64,000 nucleotides of DNA, taken from Amycolatopsis lurida (GTDB lineage Bacteria; Actinomycetota; Actinomycetes; Mycobacteriales; Pseudonocardiaceae). Within the stretch, counting starts at the first letter, position 1, and each line of letters opens with the position of its first letter. A program made the translations under genes and the position numbers. Below, one piece after another: positions 15,196-24,055 of the stretch. The notes under the pieces are model-generated. The model was not told where the DNA came from. It saw only the letters and a program-made list of their open reading frames with translations, and searched no databases. The DNA lies in the NCBI RefSeq assembly GCF_900105055.1, contig NZ_FNTA01000004.1, positions 2,945,501-3,009,500 of the forward strand, in the 5' to 3' direction.

Positions 15196-17073
15196 TCAGG
15201 AACGTCCGGTCAGCGCGAACGCGAGCATGGCCGTCGAGGTGAAGTCGATGGCGGGCTCGTTGCTCGGCCACGAGGCCAGGTCGTCGGCGTAACGGGACTC
15301 GGGGGTGTCGAAGGCTTCGAAGGGCTTCCTGCAGTCCTTCGATCCGGGCGGGAGCTCCATGTGCTCGAAGTTCTCCGCCCCGTTGGGGCCGTTCACGACG
15401 GCACCGTAGAGCAGTTTCTCCTCGCCGGCGAGGTTCGCCGCCTGGTGGTGCGGGCACCGCGGGTACGTGGTGCCGACGCCGACGACCAGCGAGATGCCCC
15501 AGGCGTTCGCGCCGAGGGTGAAGTTCCGCTGCTGCGAGCCGAACGCCGCGTACCGCCGGTCACCGGTCAGGTCCGCGTACAGCCGCTCGGTCGCGGCGAA
15601 TCCGAAGCTCTTGCTGGCCGCGTCGAATTCCTTCACCGAGACGGCGGTCCGGAAAGGACTCTGAGCCGCGCTCGCGACACCTTCGTCGAGCTGACGGCGG
15701 AGGTCGCCGATCAGTTCCTTCGGACCGAGCGCGGCACCCGGGACGCCGTGCCGCAGGAGCTTCGCCAGTTCGGCGTGCGCCAGCGCGCTGGTGTCGTACA
15801 GGTTGAGCGTGCTCTTCTCTTCGACGTCGATGTAGGCCTTCGCCCAGTGCGCCGCCTGCCGCGTCCAGTCGGCGGACCGCGGGTCCCGCAGGGCCTTGGC
15901 CGCCAGGGCCAGCTGCGTCGCGCCGAGTTCCATGTCGTCCCGCCAGGACGACTCCGGGTAGTACGCGTGCGGGAACGCGGTGACCAGTTCGCCGACGTTC
16001 TCGGTCTTGGCCTGCGCGAAGACCGACGCGGCCTCGGCGAGGTATTCCCTTGCCAGCGTGGGGTTCCGCTTCGCCTCGACCTGAGCGCCGAGCGCGAACG
16101 CGGCGGCGACCCGGCCGGCGAGGTTCGGGCTGAGTCCGGACCCGCCAGGGTTCGCGGGGAAGACCGGCCGGTGCTTCACGAAGTACTTGGGGTCACCGGG
16201 TTTCACGTCGAGCGGATCGTCGTCGTGCGGGTTCCGCCAGACGTCGTGGTCGCCGAGGAACCCGAACTTGTCGCTGCCCGTGCCGATCCCGACCTGGGCG
16301 TAGAGCGTCTTGCTCTTCTCGTCCCACATCTTGTCGAGCCAGTCGAGGCCGAGCTTGACCTCCTTGGCCAGCTCCCGGTCGTAGCCCTCGCGGAGCACGT
16401 AACCCAGCTCCGCCAGCGAGTACGCCGTGTTCGACGTGAACTTGACGAAGTCGCCCGCGTCGACCCAGCCGCCCTCGACGTCGATCGGCCCGCCCGCCGG
16501 CTTCAGCGGTTCGGTGATCTCGTCGCCGAATTCGCCGCCGAACGCGGGCCATTCGTAGACCGTGGCCTGTTTGTCGGCCAGATGCGAGGGTTTGCGGTCG
16601 AGCCGGCCGGGGATGATGTCGTCGCCGTCGCGCTGCGCCTGGAAGAACTCGTTGGTGGCACGGACGAGCGGCGTGAAGAGCCGGTCCTTGGTGTCCACCC
16701 GGAACGTCGGCGACGTCGCCTTGGTCTCGCCGGTGACCTCGATCCGGTACTTGCCCGGCAGCCAGACCTTCGACAGGTCGAGCTGGTACACCGCCGGATA
16801 CTTCGCGTTCCACGCGCCGAGCGACTGCCCGGTCCGTCCACGATGGACGGTCCGGCCGCGTTCGTCGATCACCGAGAACGCGCCCGGCGCGCTGGACAGG
16901 AGATAGGCGTGCTTGGTCTCGGTGATGCCGTAGCCGACCTGATCGACCCGCACCTCACCTTGCACCGCCGCCGCGGCCGAAACCGCCGGAACCGTCAAAC
17001 CCCCGAGGACCAGTGCCGAAACCGCGGCCACCGTCCGGGACCAGGAACTCACCATCATCGGCGCCCCGCTCAT
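15196..17073 (-). CDS. Secreted glycoside hydrolase family 9 protein
   Basis: 625 aa. Signal peptide about 1-38 (hydrophobic AVSALVLGGLTVPAVSA). Residues about 40-130 form the Ig-like cellulase N-terminal domain (VRVDQVGYGITETKHAYLL). The (alpha/alpha)6 GH9 catalytic domain runs from about 135 to 620: GGWVDAGDFVKF (about 198-209) holds the paired Asp of the nucleophile/base motif, and NEPAIDFTSTAML near 604 holds the general-acid Glu. Likely an endoglucanase or related beta-glucanase; no carbohydrate-binding module. Upstream is a GAAAGTTTC palindrome. Divergent from an XRE-TPR regulator. Confidence 0.9.
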   Translation of the reverse strand: MSGAPMMVSSWSRTVAAVSALVLGGLTVPAVSAAAAVQGEVRVDQVGYGITETKHAYLLSSAPGAFSVIDERGRTVHRGRTGQSLGAWNAKYPAVYQLDLSKVWLPGKYRIEVTGETKATSPTFRVDTKDRLFTPLVRATNEFFQAQRDGDDIIPGRLDRKPSHLADKQATVYEWPAFGGEFGDEITEPLKPAGGPIDVEGGWVDAGDFVKFTSNTAYSLAELGYVLREGYDRELAKEVKLGLDWLDKMWDEKSKTLYAQVGIGTGSDKFGFLGDHDVWRNPHDDDPLDVKPGDPKYFVKHRPVFPANPGGSGLSPNLAGRVAAAFALGAQVEAKRNPTLAREYLAEAASVFAQAKTENVGELVTAFPHAYYPESSWRDDMELGATQLALAAKALRDPRSADWTRQAAHWAKAYIDVEEKSTLNLYDTSALAHAELAKLLRHGVPGAALGPKELIGDLRRQLDEGVASAAQSPFRTAVSVKEFDAASKSFGFAATERLYADLTGDRRYAAFGSQQRNFTLGANAWGISLVVGVGTTYPRCPHHQAANLAGEEKLLYGAVVNGPNGAENFEHMELPPGSKDCRKPFEAFDTPESRYADDLASWPSNEPAIDFTSTAMLAFALTGRS

Positions 17074-17082
17074 GAATTAGTT

Positions 17083-17095
17083 AAGAAAGTTTCCT
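17083..17095. promoter_or_regulatory. GAAAGTTTC palindrome before the GH9 gene
   Basis: AAGAAAGTTTCCT has a perfect 4-1-4 core (17085-17093) 11 bases from the GH9 start codon. It matches, at 12 of 13 positions, the AGGAAAGTTTCCT element I recall in front of secreted polysaccharide-degradation genes in streptomycetes. The binding protein is not known to me. Confidence 0.5.
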
Positions 17096-17241
17096 TTTTA
17101 TGGCGCAAGACGCTAGCGTCCGGGACGCCACCAGTCAATATGTCCGTTTCGCCGGTCGGAAGTCACCGGATCCGTCCGTTGTTGGCGGGTATCCGCCCAG
17201 CTCAGCCGGATAGCCGCCGGGAAATCGTCTACCGTGGATCA

Positions 17242-18555
17242 GTGCCGTCCAGGACAGAACCGCTCGGCGCGCGGATCCGGCGGTTGCGCCGGGCACGCGG
17301 GCTGACTCAGCGTGAGCTCGCCGAGCCGCGCTACGACCGCGGTTTCCTCGCCAAGGTCGAGTCGGGCCGCCGCGCGCCCTCGGACGACGTGCTCTCCCAT
17401 CTCGCGCGACGGCTCGGCCTCACCGCGGACGAACTCCGCTTCGACCGGCCACCGGGCGCCGCCGAAGAACTCACCGGCGCGCTGGAGACCGCGTACCGCG
17501 AGCTCCAGCAAGGCGGACTCGAAGCCGCCGAGCGCGAGTTCACCCGAGTGGAACGCCGGGCGGCGGAATACCGGCTGCCGGACGTCCAATGCCACGCGCG
17601 CTTCTACCTCGGTGAAGTCCAGTGGCAACGCTACGACATCCCGTTGGCGGACAAGGGATTCGCGCACGCCATGGAACTCGCCAACGCCGCGTCTCCCCGG
17701 CTGCGCGCGATGATCGTCAACCGCGTCGCCGCCTGCCGCGCGCTTTCGGGCGACTTGGGCGCTTCGGTCGCGCTCGTGGACAACGCGCTCGCCGACCTGC
17801 GGGCCACCGGCGCGAGTGATCCCGACGCCGAACTGGCGCTGGTGACCGCGTCGCTCCACCCGTTGATCGAAATGGGCGCGCTCGGCCGTGCTCGCCGGGC
17901 CGCCGAAGAAGGCCGTCGCGTCCTCCCTTCCGTCCACCGTGCCGACATCGCCGCGCGCTACCACCGGCAGGCGGCGCAACTGTGGCAGGAGATCGGCCTG
18001 GTCGACCGCGCGGAGAAGGACCTGTCGCGGGCACTGCGCCTGTTCACTTCCCTCGGCTACGACCGCGACGCCGCCCGGTGCCGCTGGGCGCGCGGCTTCC
18101 TGTGGCGACGGCTGGGCGAACTCGACGAGGCACACGCCGAACTGCGCCTCGCGCGCGATCTCCTTGCCAAGGCCGGGTCACGGGAGGGCGTGCTCGGGGC
18201 GACCATCGAACTCGCCGACGTCCGCCGCCGCCAAGGGAAGCTCGACGAGGCCGCCGAACTCGCCGAAGGGATCCGCCCGCTTCTGGATCGATCCCCCGAT
18301 ATCGAGGCCAGGACCGAGGTTCTCCGGTTACTGGGACTCATCGCCCGCGCGCGCGGCGACCTTCCCGAGGCGACCGCACTGCTCGAAGAAGCCGCCACCG
18401 CACAGGAAAAGTCCGAACTGCGCGGCGCGCTCGTCGCCACCTCACTGCATTTGGGCGACACGTTGCGCGCCCGCGGATTAATCGAAAAGGCGGCGGAGGC
18501 CTATCGGCGCGGTGTACGCGCGGCCGCTATGTCCGATTTCGGGCCGACCGGCTGA
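17242..18555 (+). CDS. XRE-family regulator with TPR-like repeats
   Basis: 437 aa from GTG 17242. Residues about 8-68 are an XRE helix-turn-helix (GARIRRLRRARGLTQRELAEPRYDRGFLAKVESGRR). The rest is a long all-helical array of tetratricopeptide-type repeats (for example AEREFTRVERRAAEYRLPDVQCHARFYLGEVQWQRYD and HRQAAQLWQEIGLVDRAEKDLSRALRLFTSLG), the usual ligand- or peptide-sensing part of such regulators. The upstream frame stays open but has no plausible start or conserved sequence before 17242. It is divergent from the GH9 gene and may control it. It resembles the regulator at 25084 in layout. Confidence 0.85.
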   Translation: MPSRTEPLGARIRRLRRARGLTQRELAEPRYDRGFLAKVESGRRAPSDDVLSHLARRLGLTADELRFDRPPGAAEELTGALETAYRELQQGGLEAAEREFTRVERRAAEYRLPDVQCHARFYLGEVQWQRYDIPLADKGFAHAMELANAASPRLRAMIVNRVAACRALSGDLGASVALVDNALADLRATGASDPDAELALVTASLHPLIEMGALGRARRAAEEGRRVLPSVHRADIAARYHRQAAQLWQEIGLVDRAEKDLSRALRLFTSLGYDRDAARCRWARGFLWRRLGELDEAHAELRLARDLLAKAGSREGVLGATIELADVRRRQGKLDEAAELAEGIRPLLDRSPDIEARTEVLRLLGLIARARGDLPEATALLEEAATAQEKSELRGALVATSLHLGDTLRARGLIEKAAEAYRRGVRAAAMSDFGPTG

Positions 18556-18712
18556 AGACCATACGAAAGTCGCCATATATCGCACATGGCGGGAAAAACT
18601 CTTACTACACAGGCATTTCATTCCCTGCATGTCGATCTTCACCCGCTCCGCTAGGCCATCCGGCCCATTGACGCGGCTTGTGACCGGCTCCTTTACTCGG
18701 ACGTGTCCATCG

Positions 18713-18730
18713 GGATAACTCCAGTTATCC
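18713..18730. promoter_or_regulatory. 18-bp inverted repeat upstream of the M4 protease gene
   Basis: GGATAACTCCAGTTATCC has two perfect 8-bp arms around CC, 103 bases before the protease start. It is too AT-rich and compact for the class A hairpins, so an operator is more likely than a terminator. The 278-base gap 18556-18833 holds nothing else recognisable. Confidence 0.45.
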
Positions 18731-18833
18731 GAATGGGCACGCTCCCCGTCCCCCGCCGTGCGCCCGCCAGGTCGAATTCCCCGCCGCGCCTAAAAGCCGG
18801 ACGGGTACACGGTCCTGCCCATGGAAGGTTCAC

Positions 18834-21101
18834 ATGACCGTTCAGCGAGGGCTCAGAACAGGGTTGGCGGCCGTCGCCGGCCTTGCCCTGAGCATGACGT
18901 TCCCGGTGACCCCGGCGAACGCGACCACCGCCACCATCCAGCCCGCGAGCCCCGACGCCGTGGCCGCGAGCGCGGCCGACCGGGCCGCCGCGACCGGCGT
19001 GGACCAGTTGCGAAAGGGGGCGCAGGAGGACTTCCGCCGCGTCGGGCTGACCCCCGGTGGCGGAGGACTCTTCTACGCCGCATACGAACGAACCTACCGT
19101 GGCCTGCCGGTCGTCGGCGGGGACGCGGTGGTGGTGGCCGACGGCGCCGGGCGCGTCCGCGGCACCAGCGCCGCGGAGACCGCGGCGATCTCGGTCGACA
19201 CCAAGGCCAAGATCTCCGCCGCGAAGGCGACCGAGGTCGCCCGCGGCCAGCTGTCCAAAGTAGACAGTGTCGTCGCGCCGAAGCTCGTCGTGCTGGCGGG
19301 GAACTCCCCCAAACTCGCCTACGAGGTCGTCGTCGCCGGTACCAAGGCGGCGAACCCGAGCAACCTGCACGTGTTCGTGGACGGCGTCACCGGCGCGGTC
19401 CTCGAAACCCGTGACGACGTCAAGATGTCCAACTTCCCCACCGCCGCACCGAAGGCGGCGGCGAACGACGTCAGCACGCTGGGGGCCGGGAACAGCTACT
19501 ACGTCGGCAATGTCACCATCGACACGACGAACTCCGGCGGCACGTACACGATGCGCGACCCGCAGCGCACCAACATCAGCTGCGCCCGTCAGAACGGCTC
19601 GCCCTTCAGCGGCCCGGACGACAACTGGGGCAACGGTTCCGGCACCGACCTGGAAACCGCCTGCGTCGACGCGCTCTTCGGCGTGCAGACCGAGTGGAAG
19701 ATGCTGGGCGAATGGCTCGGCCGCAACGGCATCAACGGCAACGGCGGCGGTTTCCCCGCCTACGTCGGCCTCAACCAGGCCAACGCCTACTGGAACGGTT
19801 CCTCGACCACCTACGGCCGCTCGTCGGACAGCCAGCGCCAGGCCACCCCGATGGACGTCGTCGCGCACGAGTACGGCCACGCCATCTTCCAGACCACACC
19901 GGGCGGCGCGGGCAGCGGCAACGAGAACGGCGGCCTCAACGAGTCCACCGGTGACATCTTCGGTGCCATCACCGAGCATTACGCCAACAACGCCAAGGAC
20001 ACCCCCGACTACGACGTCGGCGAGGGCGTGAACCTGGTCGGCCGCGGGCCGATCCGTTACATGAACCAGCCGAGCCGGATCTCCGGCAACCCCGACTGCT
20101 ACTCGTCGTCCATCCCGAACACCGAGGTGCACGCCGCCGCCGGCCCGCAGAACCACTGGTTCTACCTGCTGGCCGAGGGCACCGCGCCGGTCGGCAAGCC
20201 GGCCAGCCCGACCTGCAACAACACCTCGATCACCGGGATCGGCATCCAGAAGGCCGGCAAGATCTTCTACAACGGCCTGCTGAAGAAGACCTCCAGCTGG
20301 AACCACAAGGCGGCCCGCAAGGCCACCCTGGAAGCGGCGCTCGCGCTGTACCCGGGTTCCTGCACCGAGTTCAACACCACCAAGGCGGCATGGGACGCGA
20401 TCAGCGTCACCGCGGCGACCGGCGAGCCGACGTCGTGCACCCCGCAGGGCAACGACTTCTCGGTCGGCGTCACCCCGTCGTCGGGTTCGGTCAAGCCGGG
20501 CGAGTCGGCCACGGTCACGGTGAACACCGCGACCACCAACGGCACGGCACAGTCGGTCGCGCTGAGTGCGACCGGCCTCCCCGCCGGGGCGACCGCGACG
20601 TTCAACCCGGCTTCGGTGCAGTCCGGTGCCTCCTCGACGCTCACCATCGCGACGTCGGCGAGCACTCCTGACGGCACCAGCACCATCACGGTGACCGGCA
20701 CCGGGGCCAGCGGCGCGCGCACCGCGCAGTACAAGCTGACCGTCGGCACCGGCGGTGACGTGCGCACCTACACCAACGACACCGACTACGCGCTGAACGA
20801 CTACGGCACGGTGAACAGCCCGATCACCTCCACCGCCACCGGCAACGCGGTTTCGCCGGTGAAGGTGACGGTCACCGGGACGCACACCTGCTCCGAGGAC
20901 CTCCGCATCAGCCTCAAGGCCCCCGACGGCAGCACGTACTCGGTCAAGGCCACCGGTTCCCTGCCCTGCACCGATCTGGGCACCCGGAACTACTCGGTGA
21001 ACGTGACCAATGAAGTCGCGGCGGGCACCTGGACCCTCGTGGTCTACGACGCCTACGCGCAGGACACCGGCACGCTCTCCAGCTGGTCCATCACCGTCTG
21101 A
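18834..21101 (+). CDS. Secreted M4 metalloprotease with C-terminal P-domain
   Basis: 755 aa. Signal peptide about 1-30; FTP/PepSY propeptide about 40-195 (FYAAYERTYRGLPVVGGDAVVV); thermolysin-type catalytic domain about 210-530 with zinc motif HEYGH (345-349) and the third ligand Glu370 in GGLNESTGDIFG. Then an Ig-like linker domain (about 537-640, DFSVGVTPSSGSVKPGESATV) and a C-terminal proprotein-convertase P-domain (about 645-755, YTNDTDYALNDYGTVNSPI...SSWSITV). It is exported and probably self-activated. The last two domains are nearly the same as in the next gene. Preceded by an inverted repeat at 18713-18730. Confidence 0.93.
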   Translation: MTVQRGLRTGLAAVAGLALSMTFPVTPANATTATIQPASPDAVAASAADRAAATGVDQLRKGAQEDFRRVGLTPGGGGLFYAAYERTYRGLPVVGGDAVVVADGAGRVRGTSAAETAAISVDTKAKISAAKATEVARGQLSKVDSVVAPKLVVLAGNSPKLAYEVVVAGTKAANPSNLHVFVDGVTGAVLETRDDVKMSNFPTAAPKAAANDVSTLGAGNSYYVGNVTIDTTNSGGTYTMRDPQRTNISCARQNGSPFSGPDDNWGNGSGTDLETACVDALFGVQTEWKMLGEWLGRNGINGNGGGFPAYVGLNQANAYWNGSSTTYGRSSDSQRQATPMDVVAHEYGHAIFQTTPGGAGSGNENGGLNESTGDIFGAITEHYANNAKDTPDYDVGEGVNLVGRGPIRYMNQPSRISGNPDCYSSSIPNTEVHAAAGPQNHWFYLLAEGTAPVGKPASPTCNNTSITGIGIQKAGKIFYNGLLKKTSSWNHKAARKATLEAALALYPGSCTEFNTTKAAWDAISVTAATGEPTSCTPQGNDFSVGVTPSSGSVKPGESATVTVNTATTNGTAQSVALSATGLPAGATATFNPASVQSGASSTLTIATSASTPDGTSTITVTGTGASGARTAQYKLTVGTGGDVRTYTNDTDYALNDYGTVNSPITSTATGNAVSPVKVTVTGTHTCSEDLRISLKAPDGSTYSVKATGSLPCTDLGTRNYSVNVTNEVAAGTWTLVVYDAYAQDTGTLSSWSITV

Positions 21102-21109
21102 TTCCCGTT

Positions 21110-21160
21110 CCGTGAAGGCCTCCTTCCCTACTTTCAGCGTAGGGAAGGAGGCCTTCACGG
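21110..21160. repeat. Perfect 22-bp-arm hairpin between the M4 and M28 genes (class A)
   Basis: Arms 21110-21131 and 21139-21160 are exact complements around TTTCAGC, with core CCGTGAAGGCCTCCTTCCCT. The two flanking genes point the same way, so it is a terminator or attenuator within the pair. The next ribosome site (aaagga) starts 12 bases after it. Confidence 0.85.
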
Positions 21161-21189
21161 ACCATCACCTCAGAAAGGAAGACCCCGGC

Positions 21190-22779
21190 ATGAAGTGGGG
21201 AAAGCGAATAGGAGCGGCCGTCGTCGGCATGGCCGCCGTACTGGGTGTCGTCACGGCGCCCGCGCAGGCGGTCACGGCCGCCGCCGCGCCCGACATCTCG
21301 CTCGCCAACGTCAAGGCGCATTTGAGCGCCCTGCAGACGATCGCCAACCAGAACGGCGGCAACCGCGCGGCCGGACGGCCGGGCTACCCGGCGTCGGTTT
21401 CCTATGTGGCGCAGAAGCTGCGCGACGCGGGCTACAACGTCACGCTGCAGTCCTGCACGAGCTGCGCGGGTTCGAACCAGAACATCATCGCGGAATGGCC
21501 GCAGGGTGACGCCGGCCAGGTCATCATGCTCGGCGCGCACCTCGACAGCGTCAGCGCCGGCCCCGGCATCAACGACAACGGCTCGGGTTCGGCCTCGATC
21601 CTCGAAGTCGCGCTGACCCTGGCCCGCGAGAATCCCACGATGGCCAAGCGCGTCCGCTTCGGCTGGTGGGCCGACGAGGAGTCCGGCCTGCGCGGGTCCA
21701 AGTTCTACGTGAACAGCCTGCCGCAGACCGAGCGCACGAAGATCAAGACCTACCTGAACTTCGACATGATCGGCTCGGACAACTGGGGCTACTTCGTCTA
21801 TGACGACGTCGCTTCGGTCAAGGCCGTGTTCGACGAGTACTTCCGGACGATCGGCATCCAGACCGAAGGCGACACCGAGGGCGACGGCCGTTCGGACCAC
21901 GCGTCGTTCAAGAGCGCGGGCATCCCGGTCGGCGGCCTCGCGACCGGCGCCGGATACACGAAGAGCGCGGCACAGCAACAGAAATGGGGCGGCACCGCCG
22001 GTAGGGCGTTCGACAGCTGCTACCACCGCGCGTGCGACACGCTGTCGAACATCCCGGACACCCCGCTGGAGAAGAACAGCGACGCGATCGCGTACGCGCT
22101 CTGGAAGCTCGCCGTCGGCACGTCGACGGGGCCGGACTTCTCACTCGGTCTCTCGCCGTCCTCCGGCACCGTCCAAGCGGGACAATCGACCACCGTCACG
22201 GTCAACACGACGACGACTTCCGGTGCGGCGCAAGCGGTTTCGCTGAGCGCCAGTGGTCTTCCCGCCGGGGCGACCGCCACGTTCAACCCCGCTTCGGTGC
22301 AGTCCGGCGGGTCCTCGACGCTCACCATCGCGACGTCGGCGAGCACCCCCAACGGCACCAGCACGATCACCGTGACCGGCGACGGGACCTCGGTGGACCG
22401 CACGGCGCAGTACACGCTCACCGTCGGCGACGTCAGCGTGCGCACCTTCACCAACGGCACCGACTTCGCGCTCAACGACTACGCGACGGTCAACAGCCCG
22501 ATCACGTCCAGCGCGACGGGTGCGGCGACCTCGCCGGTGAAGGTGTCGATCACCGGGACGCACACCTGCTCCGAGGACCTCCGCATCAGCCTCAAGGCGC
22601 CTGACGGCAGCACGTACTCGGTCAAGCCGACCGGTTCCCTGCCCTGTACGGATCTCGGCACCAAGACGTACTCGGTGCCGGTGACCAACGAAGCCGCTTC
22701 CGGCACTTGGACGCTCGTGCTCTACGACGCCTACGCGCAGGACACCGGCACGCTCGATAGCTGGACCATCACCGTCTGA
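21190..22779 (+). CDS. Secreted M28 aminopeptidase with C-terminal P-domain
   Basis: 529 aa, Streptomyces griseus-type aminopeptidase. Signal peptide about 1-33 ending near APAQA. Co-catalytic zinc residues are all present: His117 (GAHLDS), Asp129 (GINDNGSG), Glu163/Glu164 (ADEESGL), Asp192 (NFDMIGS) and His237 (RSDHASF). Residues about 315-415 are an Ig-like domain and about 418-529 a P-domain, both nearly copied from the M4 protease just upstream. Together the two enzymes would degrade extracellular protein: M4 endoproteolysis, then M28 trimming. aaagga at 21173-21178 supports ATG 21190. Confidence 0.93.
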   Translation: MKWGKRIGAAVVGMAAVLGVVTAPAQAVTAAAAPDISLANVKAHLSALQTIANQNGGNRAAGRPGYPASVSYVAQKLRDAGYNVTLQSCTSCAGSNQNIIAEWPQGDAGQVIMLGAHLDSVSAGPGINDNGSGSASILEVALTLARENPTMAKRVRFGWWADEESGLRGSKFYVNSLPQTERTKIKTYLNFDMIGSDNWGYFVYDDVASVKAVFDEYFRTIGIQTEGDTEGDGRSDHASFKSAGIPVGGLATGAGYTKSAAQQQKWGGTAGRAFDSCYHRACDTLSNIPDTPLEKNSDAIAYALWKLAVGTSTGPDFSLGLSPSSGTVQAGQSTTVTVNTTTTSGAAQAVSLSASGLPAGATATFNPASVQSGGSSTLTIATSASTPNGTSTITVTGDGTSVDRTAQYTLTVGDVSVRTFTNGTDFALNDYATVNSPITSSATGAATSPVKVSITGTHTCSEDLRISLKAPDGSTYSVKPTGSLPCTDLGTKTYSVPVTNEAASGTWTLVLYDAYAQDTGTLDSWTITV

Positions 22780-22791
22780 CCATCCGAATGG

Positions 22792-22837
22792 CGAAGGCCA
22801 TCTCACGAGGACACCCGGCCTCGTGGGATGGCCTTCG
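22792..22837. terminator. Hairpin after the M28 gene
   Basis: Arms 22792-22810 and 22819-22837 pair over 19 bp with one mismatch (core CGAAGGCCATC), 8-base loop. It is 12 bases after the M28 stop, in the place of a terminator, and resembles the class A palindromes in its GAAGGCC core. Confidence 0.7.
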
Positions 22838-22873
22838 TGCGTGAGAGGGATTTTCGGGCAACTCTTCGATATC

Positions 22874-22885
22874 TGGTCTAGACCA
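22874..22885. promoter_or_regulatory. DasR-type operator upstream of chitinase
   Basis: TGGTCTAGACCA is a perfect palindrome 97 bases before the chitinase start. It matches the core of the DasR binding site and of the 12-bp repeats known from streptomycete chitinase promoters. It implies repression relieved by glucosamine-6-phosphate. The dasR gene itself is not in the window. Confidence 0.75.
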
Positions 22886-22982
22886 CCCGATCGTCGGTAG
22901 CGCCACTCATGCGCGGCGACCTATGTTGAGCCGAACGGCCGCTTCCTGTTCATTCAAACCGCTTTCGAGATGGGAGCTGGGT

Positions 22983-24038
22983 ATGTTCGGTCGCGTCTCA
23001 CGGCTGCTCGCAATCACCGGCGCGGCGGTACTCGCCGTCACCACACTCGTCGCCTTGGGCTCGGCGCAGGCGTCACCCGACGCCGAGGTCTGCGCGGTCA
23101 AATCGAAGCCCGCGGGCAAGGTCCTGCAGGGCTATTGGGAGAACTGGGACGGCGCGTCGAACGGCGTCCATCCGCCCATGGGCTGGATCCCGATCACCGA
23201 CGCCCGGATCAAGGCCAACGGGTACAACGTGATCAACGCGGCCTTTCCGGTCATCCTGTCCGACGGAACGGCCAAATGGGAGGACGGGATGGACGCGACT
23301 GTGAAGGTCGCGACCCCATCCGAAATGTGCGCCGCGAAGGACGCCGGTGCGACCATCCTGATGTCCATCGGCGGCGCCACCGCGGGGATCGACCTGAATT
23401 CGGCCACCGTGGCGGACAAATTCGTCGCGACCATCGTGCCGATCCTGAAGAAGTACAACTTCGACGGGATCGACATCGACATCGAAACCGGCCTCACCGG
23501 CAGCGGGAACATCAGCACGCTTTCGGCGTCGCAGAAGAACCTCATCCGCATCATCGACGGCGTCCTCGCCGCGATGCCGCCGAACTTCGGGCTCACCATG
23601 GCACCGGAGACCGCGTACGTCACCGGCGGCAGCGTCGTCTACGGCTCGATCTGGGGCGCGTACCTGCCGATCATCAAGAAGTACGCGGACAACGGCAGGC
23701 TGTGGTGGCTGAACATGCAGTACTACAACGGAAGCATGTACGGCTGCTCCGGCGATTCGTACCAGGCCGGGACGGTCCAGGGCTTCGTCGCGCAGACCAA
23801 CTGCCTCGACAAGGGCCTGGTGATCCAGGGCCAGACGATCCGCGTTCCTTACGACAAGCAGGCCCCTGGCCTGCCCGCGCAGGCGGGCGCCGGCGGCGGC
23901 TACATGTCGCCGAGCCTGGTTTCCCAGGCGTACCGCAGCATTCCGGCACTGAAGGGCCTGATGACCTGGTCGATCAACTGGGACGGCTCGCGGAACTGGA
24001 CCTTCGGCCAGAACGTGAAATCTCTACAGGGCCGCTGA
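22983..24038 (+). CDS. Secreted GH18 chitinase
   Basis: 351 aa from ATG 22983, chosen because a typical signal peptide begins there (about 1-32, GRVSRLLAITGAAVLAVTTLVALG) and gggag precedes it; an earlier in-frame ATG at 22923 would add a non-signal leader. The catalytic DxxDxDxE motif is FDGIDIDIE with acid Glu168. Other barrel features are LMSIGGATAG, YGSIWGAYLP and LWWLNMQYYN, and the closing MTWSINWD. No chitin-binding domain is present, so it is a single-domain enzyme. It is regulated through the DasR-type site at 22874-22885. Confidence 0.93.
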   Translation: MFGRVSRLLAITGAAVLAVTTLVALGSAQASPDAEVCAVKSKPAGKVLQGYWENWDGASNGVHPPMGWIPITDARIKANGYNVINAAFPVILSDGTAKWEDGMDATVKVATPSEMCAAKDAGATILMSIGGATAGIDLNSATVADKFVATIVPILKKYNFDGIDIDIETGLTGSGNISTLSASQKNLIRIIDGVLAAMPPNFGLTMAPETAYVTGGSVVYGSIWGAYLPIIKKYADNGRLWWLNMQYYNGSMYGCSGDSYQAGTVQGFVAQTNCLDKGLVIQGQTIRVPYDKQAPGLPAQAGAGGGYMSPSLVSQAYRSIPALKGLMTWSINWDGSRNWTFGQNVKSLQGR

Positions 24039-24055
24039 TCCTCGTGTCGTCCGTC

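Noticed and set aside
14401..17241. Very long plus-strand open frame upstream of the XRE-TPR gene
   Set aside because: It runs antisense through the LOG and GH9 genes, has no conserved motif and no start signal; only the part from 17242 is a real protein.
18693..21158. Minus-strand open frame of about 820 codons
   Set aside because: Antisense to the M4 protease; Gly/Arg/Val-rich low-information sequence typical of GC-rich shadow frames.
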